DNA of 64,000 bases from Salmonella enterica subsp. enterica serovar Typhimurium str. LT2 (lineage in GTDB: Bacteria > Pseudomonadota > Gammaproteobacteria > Enterobacterales > Enterobacteriaceae), in the NCBI RefSeq assembly GCF_000006945.2, contig NC_003197.2, positions 4,092,001 to 4,156,000 of the forward strand, read 5' to 3'. The notes beneath the pieces were generated by a model. That model ran no database searches and was not told the DNA's origin. It saw only the letters and a list, made by a program, of their open reading frames with translations. This document shows, piece after piece, positions 54,380 to 63,553 of this stretch; the stretch's first letter is position 1, and each line of letters opens with the position of its first letter. Position numbers and translations under genes: made by a program.

Positions 54380-56926
54380 TTGTACCTCTATATTGAGACT
54401 CTGAAACAGAGACTGGATGCCATAAATCAACTGCGTGTGGATCGCGCGCTTGCTGCCATGGGACCCGCTTTTCAGCAGGTTTACAGTCTTCTGCCGACAT
54501 TATTGCACTATCACCATCCACTGATGCCGGGTTACCTTGATGGTAACGTTCCCAGCGGTATTTGCTTCTACACGCCTGATGAAACCCAACGCCACTATCT
54601 GAACGAACTTGAGCTGTACCGCGGTATGACGCCGCAGGACCCGCCGAAGGGCGAGCTGCCGATTACCGGCGTTTACACCATGGGCAGCACCTCCTCGGTC
54701 GGGCAGAGCTGCTCGTCCGACCTGGATATCTGGGTGTGCCATCAGTCCTGGCTCGACGGCGAAGAGCGTCAGTTGCTGCAACGTAAGTGTAGCCTGCTGG
54801 AAAGCTGGGCCGCCTCGCTTGGCGTTGAGGTGAGCTTCTTCCTGATCGACGAGAACCGTTTCCGCCATAACGAAAGCGGCAGTCTGGGCGGGGAAGACTG
54901 TGGTTCTACGCAGCATATCCTGTTGCTTGATGAGTTTTATCGTACCGCTGTGCGCCTGGCCGGGAAGCGTATCCTGTGGAGTATGGTGCCGTGCGACGAA
55001 GAAGAGCATTACGACGACTATGTCATGACGCTCTATGCGCAGGGCGTATTAACGCCAAACGAATGGCTGGATCTGGGGGGCTTAAGCTCGCTCTCCGCCG
55101 AAGAGTACTTTGGCGCCAGCCTGTGGCAGCTATACAAGAGCATTGACTCGCCGTACAAAGCGGTGCTGAAAACGCTGCTGCTGGAAGCCTATTCATGGGA
55201 ATATCCTAACCCACGTCTGCTGGCGAAAGATATTAAACAACGTCTGCATGACGGTGAAATCGTATCGTTTGGACTCGATCCCTACTGCATGATGCTGGAA
55301 CGGGTCACTGAATACCTGACGGCGATTGAAGATCCGACGCGGCTGGATTTAGTCCGCCGCTGCTTTTACCTGAAAGTGTGCGAGAAATTAAGTCGCGAGC
55401 GTGCCTGCGTAGGCTGGCGTCGGGAAGTATTAAGCCAGTTAGTCAGCGAGTGGGGATGGGACGACGCGCGTCTGACCATGCTCGATAATCGCGCAAACTG
55501 GAAAATCGATCAGGTGCGCGAAGCCCACAACGAATTGCTCGACGCCATGATGCAAAGCTATCGTAATCTGATTCGCTTTGCGCGGCGCAACAACCTCAGC
55601 GTGAGTGCCAGCCCGCAGGATATCGGCGTACTGACGCGTAAGCTGTACGCGGCTTTTGAAGCGTTGCCGGGTAAAGTCACGCTGGTGAACCCGCAGATAT
55701 CGCCGGATCTGTCCGAGCCGAATTTAACCTTTATCCATGTGCCGCCGGGACGCGCCAACCGTTCAGGCTGGTATCTCTACAACCGCGCGCCGAACATGGA
55801 TTCCATCATCAGCCATCAGCCGCTGGAATATAACCGTTATCTTAATAAGCTGGTCGCGTGGGCGTGGTTCAACGGCCTGCTGACGTCGCGAACGCATCTG
55901 TTTATTAAGGGCAACGGTATTGTCGACCTGCCTAAGTTACAGGAGATGGTCGCCGATGTTTCGCACCATTTCCCGCTGCGCTTGCCTGCTCCGACGCCGA
56001 AAGCGCTCTACAGCCCCTGTGAAATTCGCCATCTGGCGATTATCGTTAACCTCGAATATGACCCGACGGCGGCGTTTCGCAATAAAGTGGTCCATTTTGA
56101 CTTCCGTAAGCTGGACGTTTTCAGCTTTGGCGAAGAGCAAAACTGTCTGATAGGCAGTATCGACTTGTTATATCGCAACTCGTGGAACGAAGTGCGTACT
56201 CTGCACTTTAACGGCGAGCAGGCGATGATCGAAGCGCTGAAAACGATTCTGGGGAAAATGCACCAGGATGCCGCGCCGCCGGATAGCGTGGAGGTGTTCT
56301 GCTACAGTCAGCATCTTCGCGGCCTGATTCGCACCCGTGTGCAGCAACTGGTCTCCGAATGTATTGAGCTACGTCTTTCCAGCACCCGTCAGGAGACCGG
56401 TCGCTTCAAGGCGCTGCGGGTTTCCGGGCAGACGTGGGGGCTATTCTTCGAACGCTTGAATGTCTCGGTGCAGAAGCTGGAGAACGCTATCGAATTCTAC
56501 GGCGCGATTTCGCATAACAAGCTGCACGGGCTGTCGGTACAGGTGGAAACCAACCAGGTGAAATTGCCGTCAGTGGTGGATGGCTTCGCCAGCGAAGGGA
56601 TTATCCAGTTCTTCTTTGAAGAAACAGGCGATGAGAAAGGCTTTAACATTTATATTCTGGATGAAAGTAACCGGGCGGAAGTATATCACCACTGCGAAGG
56701 TAGCAAGGAAGAACTGGTGCGCGACGTCAGTCGCTTCTATTCGTCATCGCACGATCGCTTCACGTATGGCTCCAGTTTTATCAACTTTAACCTGCCGCAG
56801 TTCTACCAGATAGTGAAAACCGATGGCCGCGCGCAGGTGATCCCATTCCGTACGCAGCCTATCAACACCGTGCCGCCAGCAAACCAGGATCATGACGCGC
56901 CGCTATTGCAGCAGTATTTTTCGTAA
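54380..56926 (+). CDS. cyaA: Adenylate cyclase, class I, CyaA (TTG start)
   Basis: Makes cAMP from ATP, under control of phosphorylated EIIA-Glc. The 848-residue protein has the N-terminal catalytic half with the nucleotidyltransferase motif [18 protein letters not shown] (about 100-117, Asp pair near 114 and 116) and a C-terminal regulatory half. TTG 54380 starts M-Y-L-Y-I-E-T as in E. coli, where the weak TTG is known to limit cyclase synthesis. An ATG 10 codons upstream is in frame but is not conserved. A GC-rich hairpin follows the stop. Confidence 0.96.
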   Translation: MYLYIETLKQRLDAINQLRVDRALAAMGPAFQQVYSLLPTLLHYHHPLMPGYLDGNVPSGICFYTPDETQRHYLNELELYRGMTPQDPPKGELPITGVYTMGSTSSVGQSCSSDLDIWVCHQSWLDGEERQLLQRKCSLLESWAASLGVEVSFFLIDENRFRHNESGSLGGEDCGSTQHILLLDEFYRTAVRLAGKRILWSMVPCDEEEHYDDYVMTLYAQGVLTPNEWLDLGGLSSLSAEEYFGASLWQLYKSIDSPYKAVLKTLLLEAYSWEYPNPRLLAKDIKQRLHDGEIVSFGLDPYCMMLERVTEYLTAIEDPTRLDLVRRCFYLKVCEKLSRERACVGWRREVLSQLVSEWGWDDARLTMLDNRANWKIDQVREAHNELLDAMMQSYRNLIRFARRNNLSVSASPQDIGVLTRKLYAAFEALPGKVTLVNPQISPDLSEPNLTFIHVPPGRANRSGWYLYNRAPNMDSIISHQPLEYNRYLNKLVAWAWFNGLLTSRTHLFIKGNGIVDLPKLQEMVADVSHHFPLRLPAPTPKALYSPCEIRHLAIIVNLEYDPTAAFRNKVVHFDFRKLDVFSFGEEQNCLIGSIDLLYRNSWNEVRTLHFNGEQAMIEALKTILGKMHQDAAPPDSVEVFCYSQHLRGLIRTRVQQLVSECIELRLSSTRQETGRFKALRVSGQTWGLFFERLNVSVQKLENAIEFYGAISHNKLHGLSVQVETNQVKLPSVVDGFASEGIIQFFFEETGDEKGFNIYILDESNRAEVYHHCEGSKEELVRDVSRFYSSSHDRFTYGSSFINFNLPQFYQIVKTDGRAQVIPFRTQPINTVPPANQDHDAPLLQQYFS

Positions 56927-56933
56927 GTGCTGC

Positions 56934-56953
56934 GCCGGGCAAAGCTGCCCGGC
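56934..56953 (+). repeat. GC hairpin after cyaA
   Basis: GCCGGGCA and TGCCCGGC pair perfectly with an AAGC loop, 8 bases after the cyaA stop. It has no T tract. It is probably an mRNA 3' barrier or half of a REP. Confidence 0.6.
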
Positions 56954-57033
56954 CGGCGTTCACCGCTTCACATTAACTTCACCCAACTTCGTTACCGTGA
57001 CCTCCGCATTTGGTTTACAGGAGGAGGTTTGAG

Positions 57034-57387
57034 GTGGCAGATGCGTTCATTTTGTTAGGGATAGTCATGGCGATGGTCAGCCTCGGCTTCATTCTTATAA
57101 ATAAGTTATTCTGTTTTATATCTGCTGGGTGCCTGCTCTCGTTATGCGCCAGCATGGCCAGTTTTCAACTCTGGGATGCATCTTACTGGGGGCGATGGGG
57201 AAAAGTATGTCCCGGCCTGGATGTGATCATCTCCTGCGACAATTACCATTTTCTCTATGACTTGGGATGGGAATTGTACGGTATCGCCTTTTTGTTCTTT
57301 ACCGCGTTAATGCTCACATGTGCGGCCATTATTCTTATCAATATGATTATGGCTTTAGAGCGATACTGTGCCGGATGGCGGCGCTAA
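57034..57387 (+). CDS. Small inner-membrane protein of unknown function
   Basis: 117 residues with about three membrane segments (AFILLGIVMAMVSLGFILI, FISAGCLLSLCASMASF and ELYGIAFLFFTALMLTCAA). Four of its cysteines lie in or next to the first two segments and two more flank ISC in the loop, but no CXXC motif is seen. GTG 57034 has GGAGGAGG about 9 bases upstream. The last codons overlap a REP. The place (right after cyaA) corresponds to STM3940 of S. Typhimurium LT2 as I recall. No function is recognised. Confidence 0.7.
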   Translation: MADAFILLGIVMAMVSLGFILINKLFCFISAGCLLSLCASMASFQLWDASYWGRWGKVCPGLDVIISCDNYHFLYDLGWELYGIAFLFFTALMLTCAAIILINMIMALERYCAGWRR

Positions 57388-57407
57388 CGCGCCTTATCCA
57401 GCCTACA
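57369..57407. repeat. REP element overlapping the end of the small membrane gene
   Basis: TGCCGGATGGCGGCGCTAACG followed by GCCTTATCCAGCCTACA, a REP unit that supplies the last codons and stop (57385-57387) of the preceding gene. The following 57408-57599 is strongly A/T-rich and has no gene. Confidence 0.7.
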
Positions 57408-57599
57408 TTCGAAGAATGCTCATTGAGCGGAACAAGGTTTAGATAATATTTTTTCTTATACAATTTATGTAGTAATATTCAGACCGTTCAAAATGCTATC
57501 GCGTCCTTCATTGTTTTCGTAAATATGTTTTGAAAAACTATATTAGAAACAAAAGCTCTTTAATGGTTTCTTATGGATGTTTTTATAAAAGGATATTAT

Positions 57600-58115
57600 A
57601 TGTCAATAAACAACCCTATTCTTATTTGCGTGAATAAGAAACGACAAATAAAATTAGCTCTGTTTTATTCAGTGGTAGCTATAGCTCTTATGATGAGCCT
57701 CTTTCTAAATTATAGTATTATGCTAAAGATGGTGTGTGTTTTTTTAATACTCCTCATGATAGCAGGCGCAAGTGCTTACTGGTACTCCGCCTTTTCAGGA
57801 AAGCCACAGCTAACGTTGAACCAGGAGGGAGTAACATTACACACAACCAGGCTACCAATAGTTTACTGGCATGAAATCGACTATGTTGGTGAGCGTGTTA
57901 GCGATAATACGCCTGTGCTGGCCATTTTTGTCAAAGATGTTGAGCTTTATTGTCAGCGAATTACTAATGAGAAAATGCGTAATAATTTTCTGTCATTATT
58001 GAATAAGCATGAAAGTAATCGCGTGATGAATATCTCTCTAAACGATCTCGATTATGACTCAGATGAGTTACAGGATATTTTTAAAATGGCTGTTGCCAGA
58101 AACCTGGAACAATAG
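57600..58115 (+). CDS. STM3941-family membrane protein
   Basis: 171 residues. A basic N-terminus (VNKKRQIK) is followed by two membrane segments (LALFYSVVAIALMMSLFLNY and IMLKMVCVFLILLMIAGASAYWY). A soluble C-terminal half resembles a PH-like/YcxB-type domain (GKPQLTLNQEGVTLHTTRLPIVYWHEIDYV). ATG 57600 lies 9 bases after AAAGGA. Base composition is clearly A/T-rich compared with cyaA, suggesting transfer. The family name comes from its LT2 locus; its function is unknown. Confidence 0.75.
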   Translation: MSINNPILICVNKKRQIKLALFYSVVAIALMMSLFLNYSIMLKMVCVFLILLMIAGASAYWYSAFSGKPQLTLNQEGVTLHTTRLPIVYWHEIDYVGERVSDNTPVLAIFVKDVELYCQRITNEKMRNNFLSLLNKHESNRVMNISLNDLDYDSDELQDIFKMAVARNLEQ

Positions 58116-58126
58116 GGTAGAGATAT

Positions 58127-58489
58127 ATGTTTTTTGTTATTACTCACCATATTGATGTGCTGCCTCTGGCAACCCTACCCACACATGAAACATGCCCTTA
58201 TTGTAATAATCAGGATGTATGGTTGATTATTCGCCAAAAAAGGACCCGTACATGTGGTCTGTCTCAAGCGAGAAAAAGAGATAAGTTTGGTTTAGCGATA
58301 TGCAATCATTGCAGCAATGAAATCAAGGAAAAACGTTGGTCACCAGCGTTACGTCAACTTTTTACCGAGCAGAAGCCACTATTTAACCTAACCTTTTGGC
58401 AACGCTACGGTTTTTGGGTTGGTTGGTTGAGTGTATGGCCCGCGCTGTTTCTGGCAACCTGGCTGTATTTCACATTTCGGGGTTGGTAA
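58127..58489 (+). CDS. Zinc-ribbon membrane protein of unknown function
   Basis: 120 residues. Two cysteine pairs (CPYC at about 23-26 and CNHC at about 65-68) form a likely zinc ribbon in the cytoplasm, with basic residues between them (RQKRTRTCGLSQARKRDK). One C-terminal membrane segment follows (FWVGWLSVWPALFLATWLYF). It lies 11 bases after the STM3941-like gene, so the two are probably one transcript. The composition is A/T-rich. No function is known to me; a partner role with the upstream gene is inferred from spacing only. Confidence 0.65.
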   Translation: MFFVITHHIDVLPLATLPTHETCPYCNNQDVWLIIRQKRTRTCGLSQARKRDKFGLAICNHCSNEIKEKRWSPALRQLFTEQKPLFNLTFWQRYGFWVGWLSVWPALFLATWLYFTFRGW

Positions 58490-58559
58490 TACGACCGCAT
58501 ATCTCGTTAAATATACGCAGGAAAGCGCTATTCTTCTGGCTCTCCTGCGGAATTAAAAC

Positions 58560-58880
58560 TTAGCGAAAACTCACCTTTTCACCCGCTTGTTGCGTTGCCG
58601 CCTGCTCCAGCAGATCCCAGAAGGTTTCGCCGCTGCGATCGCAAACCCACTCGTCGCCTTTCAGATCGAAATGATAGCCGCCCTGTTTGGTCGCCAGCCA
58701 CACCTGGTGCAACGGCTCCTGACGGTTAATAATGATCTTACTGCCGTTCTCAAAGCTGAGGGTCAGCACGCCGCCGTTGATTTCGCAGTCGATATCGCTG
58801 TCGCCGTCCCAGCTATCGAGGCGTTCTTCAATGGTGAGCCACAGGGCGTCAGCCAGGCGATGAAATTCACTGTCGTTCAT
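58560..58880 (-). CDS. cyaY: Frataxin homologue CyaY
   Basis: 106-residue bacterial frataxin that binds iron and IscS and tunes Fe-S cluster assembly. The N-terminal acidic helix ([22 protein letters not shown], with [13 protein letters not shown]) and the sheet core ([33 protein letters not shown]) are family hallmarks. In E. coli it lies directly beside cyaA in opposite orientation; here about 1.6 kb of accessory genes lie between them. Confidence 0.95.
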   Translation of the reverse strand: MNDSEFHRLADALWLTIEERLDSWDGDSDIDCEINGGVLTLSFENGSKIIINRQEPLHQVWLATKQGGYHFDLKGDEWVCDRSGETFWDLLEQAATQQAGEKVSFR

Positions 58881-58949
58881 TGTTTTATCCCGCTATTGAG
58901 TGATAGCGCCAGTATAAGGGGAAGCGTCAGCTTCTGGAACCGATACGAA

Positions 58950-59339
58950 TTACCGTTGTGAGCGGTAAAGGATAAAACTCAGCGGTAGGTAAATGACGAT
59001 AAATAGCGCACCGGTGATAAGTATGACGGACGCGTTAACCGGGAAATGGTTCAGAGCCGACAGCATTGCCACCATCAGTGCGACGCAGCCGCCGCAGAGG
59101 AGAAAATGCAACAGGATTAAGGGGGCGCGCGGCTTTGCTTTGATATCCAAAAGAGCGCTAAGCAGACCGAGTACCGCGCTTATCGTCAGGACTCCGGCAG
59201 CTTCAACACCGTTTATCGTGCCGTGCATAATGCTTTCAATAATGACGTAAATGCATGAACCGATCCCCACGCCCCGAAGGGCGTTTTTCAAATGTTTAAT
59301 CAAGTGCGCAAAACGGTTTAGCGGCGTCATTTTTGGCAT
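58950..59339 (-). CDS. Four-helix inner-membrane protein, possibly DUF3021-like
   Basis: 129 residues with four membrane segments (GVGIGSCIYVIIESIMHG, AGVLTISAVLGLLSALLD, LILLHFLLCGGCVALMVAML and ASVILITGALFIVIYLPLSFILY). The layout and the GxxIGxxIY start resemble DUF3021 proteins, often found next to LytTR regulators, but no LytTR gene is present here. ATG 59339 is used; the ATG at 59330 has a better-placed GGA. Function unknown. Confidence 0.65.
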   Translation of the reverse strand: MPKMTPLNRFAHLIKHLKNALRGVGIGSCIYVIIESIMHGTINGVEAAGVLTISAVLGLLSALLDIKAKPRAPLILLHFLLCGGCVALMVAMLSALNHFPVNASVILITGALFIVIYLPLSFILYRSQR

Positions 59340-59466
59340 TCCGGTGCCTGCGTTATGATGATGATGTCTTTATTGTTGGTGTACATGACGTTCCTATTCA
59401 GAGTATGCGTCTTATCCGGGCAGGGGGATGCTGTTCGGTAAAGCTGGCTGCCAATCCACGTATAAA

Positions 59467-59849
59467 CTAGCGGTTGTCATACGCAAAACGCTCGGTGACT
59501 TTTAGCGGCCCATTGATGCTAAAGACATGAATACCCTGACCTTGCTGGCTATCACGCATAAAATAGCCATGCTCTTTTCCGGCGTTAATTTCCCGGTTCA
59601 GGAAGGGGGTTGCGCTATCCAGTTCCAGCCCTGAGTTGCCGGGTTAATCAATGAATTGGGTAACCGACGCAGGCGTTTGAAACTCACCTCCGGCAACGAA
59701 AGATTGTTCTCCTCTTCTGGCTGGAGATAAACCACGCCGCTGCCTTGCCGCTGATAAACATTGTGCGGAGATTCACTCAGCCGGCATCCCCAGGCGGGAG
59801 GCAGCAGAAGTGAAAGCGAAAAAAGGCAAAACAAATTACGATATTGCAT
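59467..59849 (-). pseudogene. Small lipoprotein gene broken by a one-base frameshift in a G5 tract
   Basis: The frame from ATG 59849 encodes a signal peptide with a lipobox-like end (LFCLFSLSLLLPPAWGC) and continues to NPATQGWNWIAQPPS, then stops at 59598. In the next frame, coding-like sequence continues directly as FLNREINAGKEHGYFMRDSQ and ends in FAYDNR at 59467. One extra base in the tract at 59605-59609 (G5 on this strand, C5 in the gene) would join them into a 127-residue protein. It is either a true pseudogene or slippage-prone. The function is unknown. Confidence 0.65.
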
Positions 59850-60034
59850 AAGGTCATCCGGACGTGGTACGTAAACCTAAAGTGATGAGCAAAGCATGTT
59901 TCCTGATGTAAATGCGCAATAATCATGGCAACGCGCCGCTTTTCAGATTTTATAAAGAGCCCCTAAACGCTTGCTTTTACGCCTTCTCCTGCGATGATAG
60001 AAAATAGAAAGCATGAACTTACAGGCAATCCATA

Positions 60035-60238
60035 ATGAAAAACGTGTTTAAGACACTCGCTGTACTTCTGACTCTGTTCAGCCTGACGGGCTGCGGTTTG
60101 AAAGGGCCGCTTTATTTCCCGCCAGCCGATAAAAATGCGCCGCCGCCGACGAAAAAAGTCGATTCGCAAACGCAGTCCACGATGCCCGATAAGAACGATC
60201 GCGCAACGGGAGATGGCCCGTCCCAGGTCAATTACTGA
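60035..60238 (+). CDS. lptM: Lipoprotein YifL (LptM)
   Basis: 67-residue lipoprotein: signal peptide KTLAVLLTLFSL, lipobox LTGC with Cys at residue 20, then the short motif GLKGPLYFPP and a Pro/Lys-rich unstructured tail. The G-L-K-G-P-L-Y-x-P motif marks the LptM/YifL family, recently shown to help LptD fold at the BAM complex and mature its disulfides in the outer membrane. dapF follows after 36 bases and is probably co-transcribed. Confidence 0.93.
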   Translation: MKNVFKTLAVLLTLFSLTGCGLKGPLYFPPADKNAPPPTKKVDSQTQSTMPDKNDRATGDGPSQVNY

Positions 60239-60274
60239 GGATAGTTTTCTGTCCCCGCGTGAACGGAGTGAATG

Positions 60275-61099
60275 ATGCAATTCTCTAAAATGCATGGCCT
60301 TGGCAACGATTTTATGGTCGTCGACGCGGTAACGCAGAATGTCTTTTTTTCGCCGGAACTGATTCGTCGGCTATCCGACAGACACCTGGGCGTAGGGTTC
60401 GATCAGCTGCTGGTGGTTGAGCCGCCCTATGATCCTGAGTTGGACTTTCATTACCGCATCTTCAACGCCGACGGCAGTGAAGTCTCGCAGTGCGGCAATG
60501 GCGCGCGCTGTTTCGCGCGATTTGTTCGCCTGAAAGGGCTAACCAATAAACGCGACATTCGGGTCAGTACCGCGAATGGCCGGATGGTACTGAGCGTCAC
60601 GGAAGATGAACTGGTGCGGGTGAATATGGGGGAACCAAACTTTGAACCCGCGCAGGTGCCTTTTCGCGCCAACAAAGCGGAAAAGACGTATATTATGCGA
60701 GCGGCGGAACAGACCATACTGTGCGGCGTGGTTTCAATGGGCAATCCGCACTGTGTCATTCAGGTTGATAACGTCGACACGGCGGCCGTTGAAACACTGG
60801 GGCCGGTTCTGGAAAGCCATGAGCGTTTTCCGGAACGCGCCAACATTGGTTTTATGCAGGTTGTAAGACGTGAGCATATCCGGCTGCGAGTCTATGAACG
60901 CGGCGCAGGGGAGACCCGCGCGTGCGGCAGCGGCGCGTGCGCTGCCGTTGCCGTGGGGATTCAGCAGGGGCTGCTGGCTGAAGAAGTACGCGTGGAATTA
61001 CCGGGCGGTCGGCTGGATATCGCCTGGAAAGGTCCGGGTCATCCGTTATACATGACTGGTCCGGCGGCACATATCTACGACGGATTTATCCATTTATGA
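60275..61099 (+). CDS. dapF: Diaminopimelate epimerase DapF
   Basis: PLP-free epimerase converting LL-DAP to meso-DAP for lysine and peptidoglycan. The 274-residue protein has the two active-site cysteines: first in [17 protein letters not shown] (about residue 73), second in [18 protein letters not shown] (about 217), in mirror-image halves. It starts [17 protein letters not shown] 60275 is chosen for spacing from GGAG; the ATG one codon upstream is possible. The stop overlaps yigA by 4 bases. Confidence 0.97.
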
Positions 61100-61803
61100 A
61101 GCAACCAGAGGAAGAACTACAGGAAACGCTCACGGAACTGGACGATCGAGCGGTCGTCGATTACCTGCGCCACCACCCTGAGTTTTTTATCCGTAACGCC
61201 CACGCCGTTGAAGCGATGCGTGTTCCACATCCCGTGCGGGGAACGGTTTCGCTCGTTGAGTGGCATATGGCCCGCGCGCGTAATCACATCAATGTGCTTG
61301 AAGAAAATATGACGCTGCTGATGGAACAGGCTCATGCCAATGAAAGCCTGTTTTATCGCTTGCTGCATCTGCAAAGCCGTCTGGTCGCCGCGGATAGTCT
61401 GGATGAGATGCTGGTGCGGTTTCACCGCTGGGCGCGCGATTTGGGGCTTGCCGGCGCGACGCTGCGTTTGTTCCCGGATCGGTGGCGTCTTGGCGCGCCA
61501 TCGCGCTATACACATCTGGCTTTAAACCGTCAGGCCTTTGAGCCGCTGCGTATTCAACGGCTGGGACAGTCGCAGCATTATCTTGGCCCGCTAAACGGCC
61601 CGGAACTGCTGGTGGTCTTGCCGGAGGCGAAGGCTGTAGGCTCGGTAGCCATGTCGATGATGGGCAGCGATGGCGGCCTCGGGGTGATTCTCTTCAGCAG
61701 CCGTGACCCGCATCACTATCAGCCGGGACAGGGGACGCAGCTTTTACAGGAGATCGCGCTGATGCTGCCGGAACTGCTGGAACGCTGGATTAAACGCGTA
61801 TGA
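61096..61803 (+). CDS. yigA: DUF484 protein YigA
   Basis: 235-residue protein of the DUF484 family, usually found between dapF and xerC. The N-terminal helices include [15 protein letters not shown] (about 18-32), followed by a GAF-like domain ([29 protein letters not shown], then [27 protein letters not shown]). Its molecular role is unknown. It overlaps dapF and xerC by 4 bases each, so the four genes dapF-yigA-xerC-yigB are translationally coupled. Confidence 0.9.
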
Positions 61804-62702
61804 CGGATGTCGCGCTTTCTCAGGATGTCTCGCGGTTCCTGCGCTATTTAGGCGTGGAGCGCCAGCTTAGCCCCATTACCCTGCTGAACTACCAGCGTCA
61901 GCTTGATGCCATTATCGCTTTAGCCGGAGAAACCGGGCTGAAAAGCTGGCAACAATGTGACGCTGCGATTGTGCGCAGTTTTGCGGTGCGCAGTCGGCGC
62001 AAAGGGCTTGGCCCTGCCAGTCTGGCGCTACGTCTCTCGGCATTGCGAAGCTTTTTTGACTGGTTAGTCAGTCAGGGCGAATTGAAAGCTAACCCGGCAA
62101 AGGGTGTCTCCGCACCGAAAGCGCCGCGTCATCTGCCGAAAAATATTGATGTCGACGACGTTAACCGCCTGCTGGACATCGATCTTAACGATCCGCTCGC
62201 CGTACGTGATCGGGCGATGCTGGAGGTCATGTACGGCGCGGGGCTGCGTTTATCCGAACTGGTTGGCCTGGATATAAAGCACCTCGATCTCGATACCGGA
62301 GAAGTGTGGGTAATGGGTAAAGGCAGCAAAGAGCGACGCCTGCCGATTGGCCGTAACGCGGTGACGTGGATTGAGCACTGGTTGGATCTGCGCGGCCTGT
62401 TCGCCAGCGATGAAGAGGCGTTATTCCTGTCGAAGCTCGGCAAGCGTATCTCCGCGCGCAATGTCCAAAAACGGTTCGCCGAATGGGGCATAAAGCAGGG
62501 GCTAAACAGCCACGTGCATCCACATAAGCTGCGCCATTCGTTCGCGACCCATATGCTGGAATCGAGCGGCGATCTGCGCGGCGTGCAAGAGCTGCTGGGT
62601 CATGCCAACCTTTCCACCACCCAAATTTATACTCATCTTGATTTTCAACATCTTGCTTCAGTGTACGACGCGGCGCATCCGCGCGCTAAACGGGGGAAAT
62701 AA
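61800..62702 (+). CDS. xerC: Site-specific tyrosine recombinase XerC
   Basis: With XerD it resolves chromosome dimers at dif and plasmid multimers at cer-type sites. The 300-residue protein has the N-terminal SAM-like DNA-binding domain and the catalytic domain with Arg in [10 protein letters not shown] (about 150), Lys in [12 protein letters not shown] (about 174), [12 protein letters not shown] (His and Arg, about 242-245), [15 protein letters not shown] (His, and nucleophile Tyr near 277). It overlaps yigA by 4 bases and yigB by one. Confidence 0.97.
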
Positions 62703-63418
62703 TGCGTTTTTACCGGCCTTTGGGGCGTATTGCCGCGCTCACCTTTGACCTGGATGATACCCTTTATGATAACCGTCCGGTGATTTTGCGTACTGAGCAG
62801 GAAGCGCTCGCTTTTATGCAGAATTATCACCCGTCGCTACGTTCGTTTCAAAACGTCGATTTACAGCGGATACGGCAGGCGGTGCGTGAAGCGGAGCCGG
62901 AAATCTATCATGACGTTACCCGCTGGCGCCATCGCGCGATAGAGCAGGCCATGCGGGATGCGGGATTATCGGCGCAGGAGGCCATTGCCGGCGCGAATGC
63001 GGCGATGATGCATTTTGCCAAATGGCGCAGCCAGATTGAGGTTCCGCAGGCTACCCATGAGACGTTACAGCAGCTTGCGAAAAAATGGCCGCTGGTGGCG
63101 ATCACTAACGGCAATGCCCAGCCGGAACTGTTTGGCCTCGGCGATTACTTTAAGTTTGTACTGCGCGCCGGCCCGGATGGACGTTCCAAGCCCTTTAGCG
63201 ACATGTATTTCCTGGCGGCGGAAAAACTGCATGTGCCGATCGGCGAGATCCTGCATGTCGGCGATGATCTGACTACCGATGTGGCTGGCGCTATTCGCTG
63301 TGGGATGCAGGCCTGCTGGATTAAACCTGAAAATGCCGACCTGATGCGGACGCAGGACAGCCGTTTACTGCCGCATATCGAAATTTCGCGGTTGGCATCT
63401 CTCACCTCGCTGATATAA
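62702..63418 (+). CDS. yigB: FMN phosphatase YigB (HAD family)
   Basis: HAD-superfamily phosphatase that releases riboflavin from FMN, and also linked to persistence in E. coli. The 238-residue protein has motif [11 protein letters not shown] (about residues 17-26), motif II ITNGNAQ (about 137), motif III Lys in SKPFSD (about 163) and motif [14 protein letters not shown] (about 186). A helical cap lies between I and II. The uvrD promoter is inside its last codons. Confidence 0.95.
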   Translation: MRFYRPLGRIAALTFDLDDTLYDNRPVILRTEQEALAFMQNYHPSLRSFQNVDLQRIRQAVREAEPEIYHDVTRWRHRAIEQAMRDAGLSAQEAIAGANAAMMHFAKWRSQIEVPQATHETLQQLAKKWPLVAITNGNAQPELFGLGDYFKFVLRAGPDGRSKPFSDMYFLAAEKLHVPIGEILHVGDDLTTDVAGAIRCGMQACWIKPENADLMRTQDSRLLPHIEISRLASLTSLI

Positions 63419-63446
63419 TCACCAGTAGTTCTGTATAAATTCCCAG
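63392..63446 (+). promoter_or_regulatory. uvrD promoter with LexA box
   Basis: TTGGCA (63392-63397), a 16-base spacer and TATAAT (63414-63419), partly within the yigB coding end. CTGTATAAATTCCCAG (63431-63446) is an SOS box of the CTGT-N8-CCAG type also found at E. coli uvrD, placed just past the expected start near 63426. LexA bound here would block promoter escape. Confidence 0.88.
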
Positions 63447-63451
63447 TTATT

Positions 63452-63525
63452 CTGGCGGATGGCGCTATGCTTATCCGCCCTACGATAAGTAGCCCCGGTA
63501 AGCGAAGCGCCACCGGGCGTTTTTA
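63452..63525 (+). repeat. BIME in the uvrD leader, ending in a terminator-like hairpin
   Basis: Two REP-like units: one at about 63452-63482 (CTGGCGGATGGCGCTATGC...CCGCCCTAC) and one at 63493-63520 (CCCCGGTAAGCGAAGCGCC then ACCGGGCG). The second ends in TTTTTAG, so CCCGGT/ACCGGG plus the T run looks like an intrinsic terminator. It lies between the uvrD promoter and the uvrD ATG and also serves as the yigB 3' end. Confidence 0.75.
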
Positions 63526-63553
63526 GTTTTCATGTTTTTACGCGGCGGTGCCA

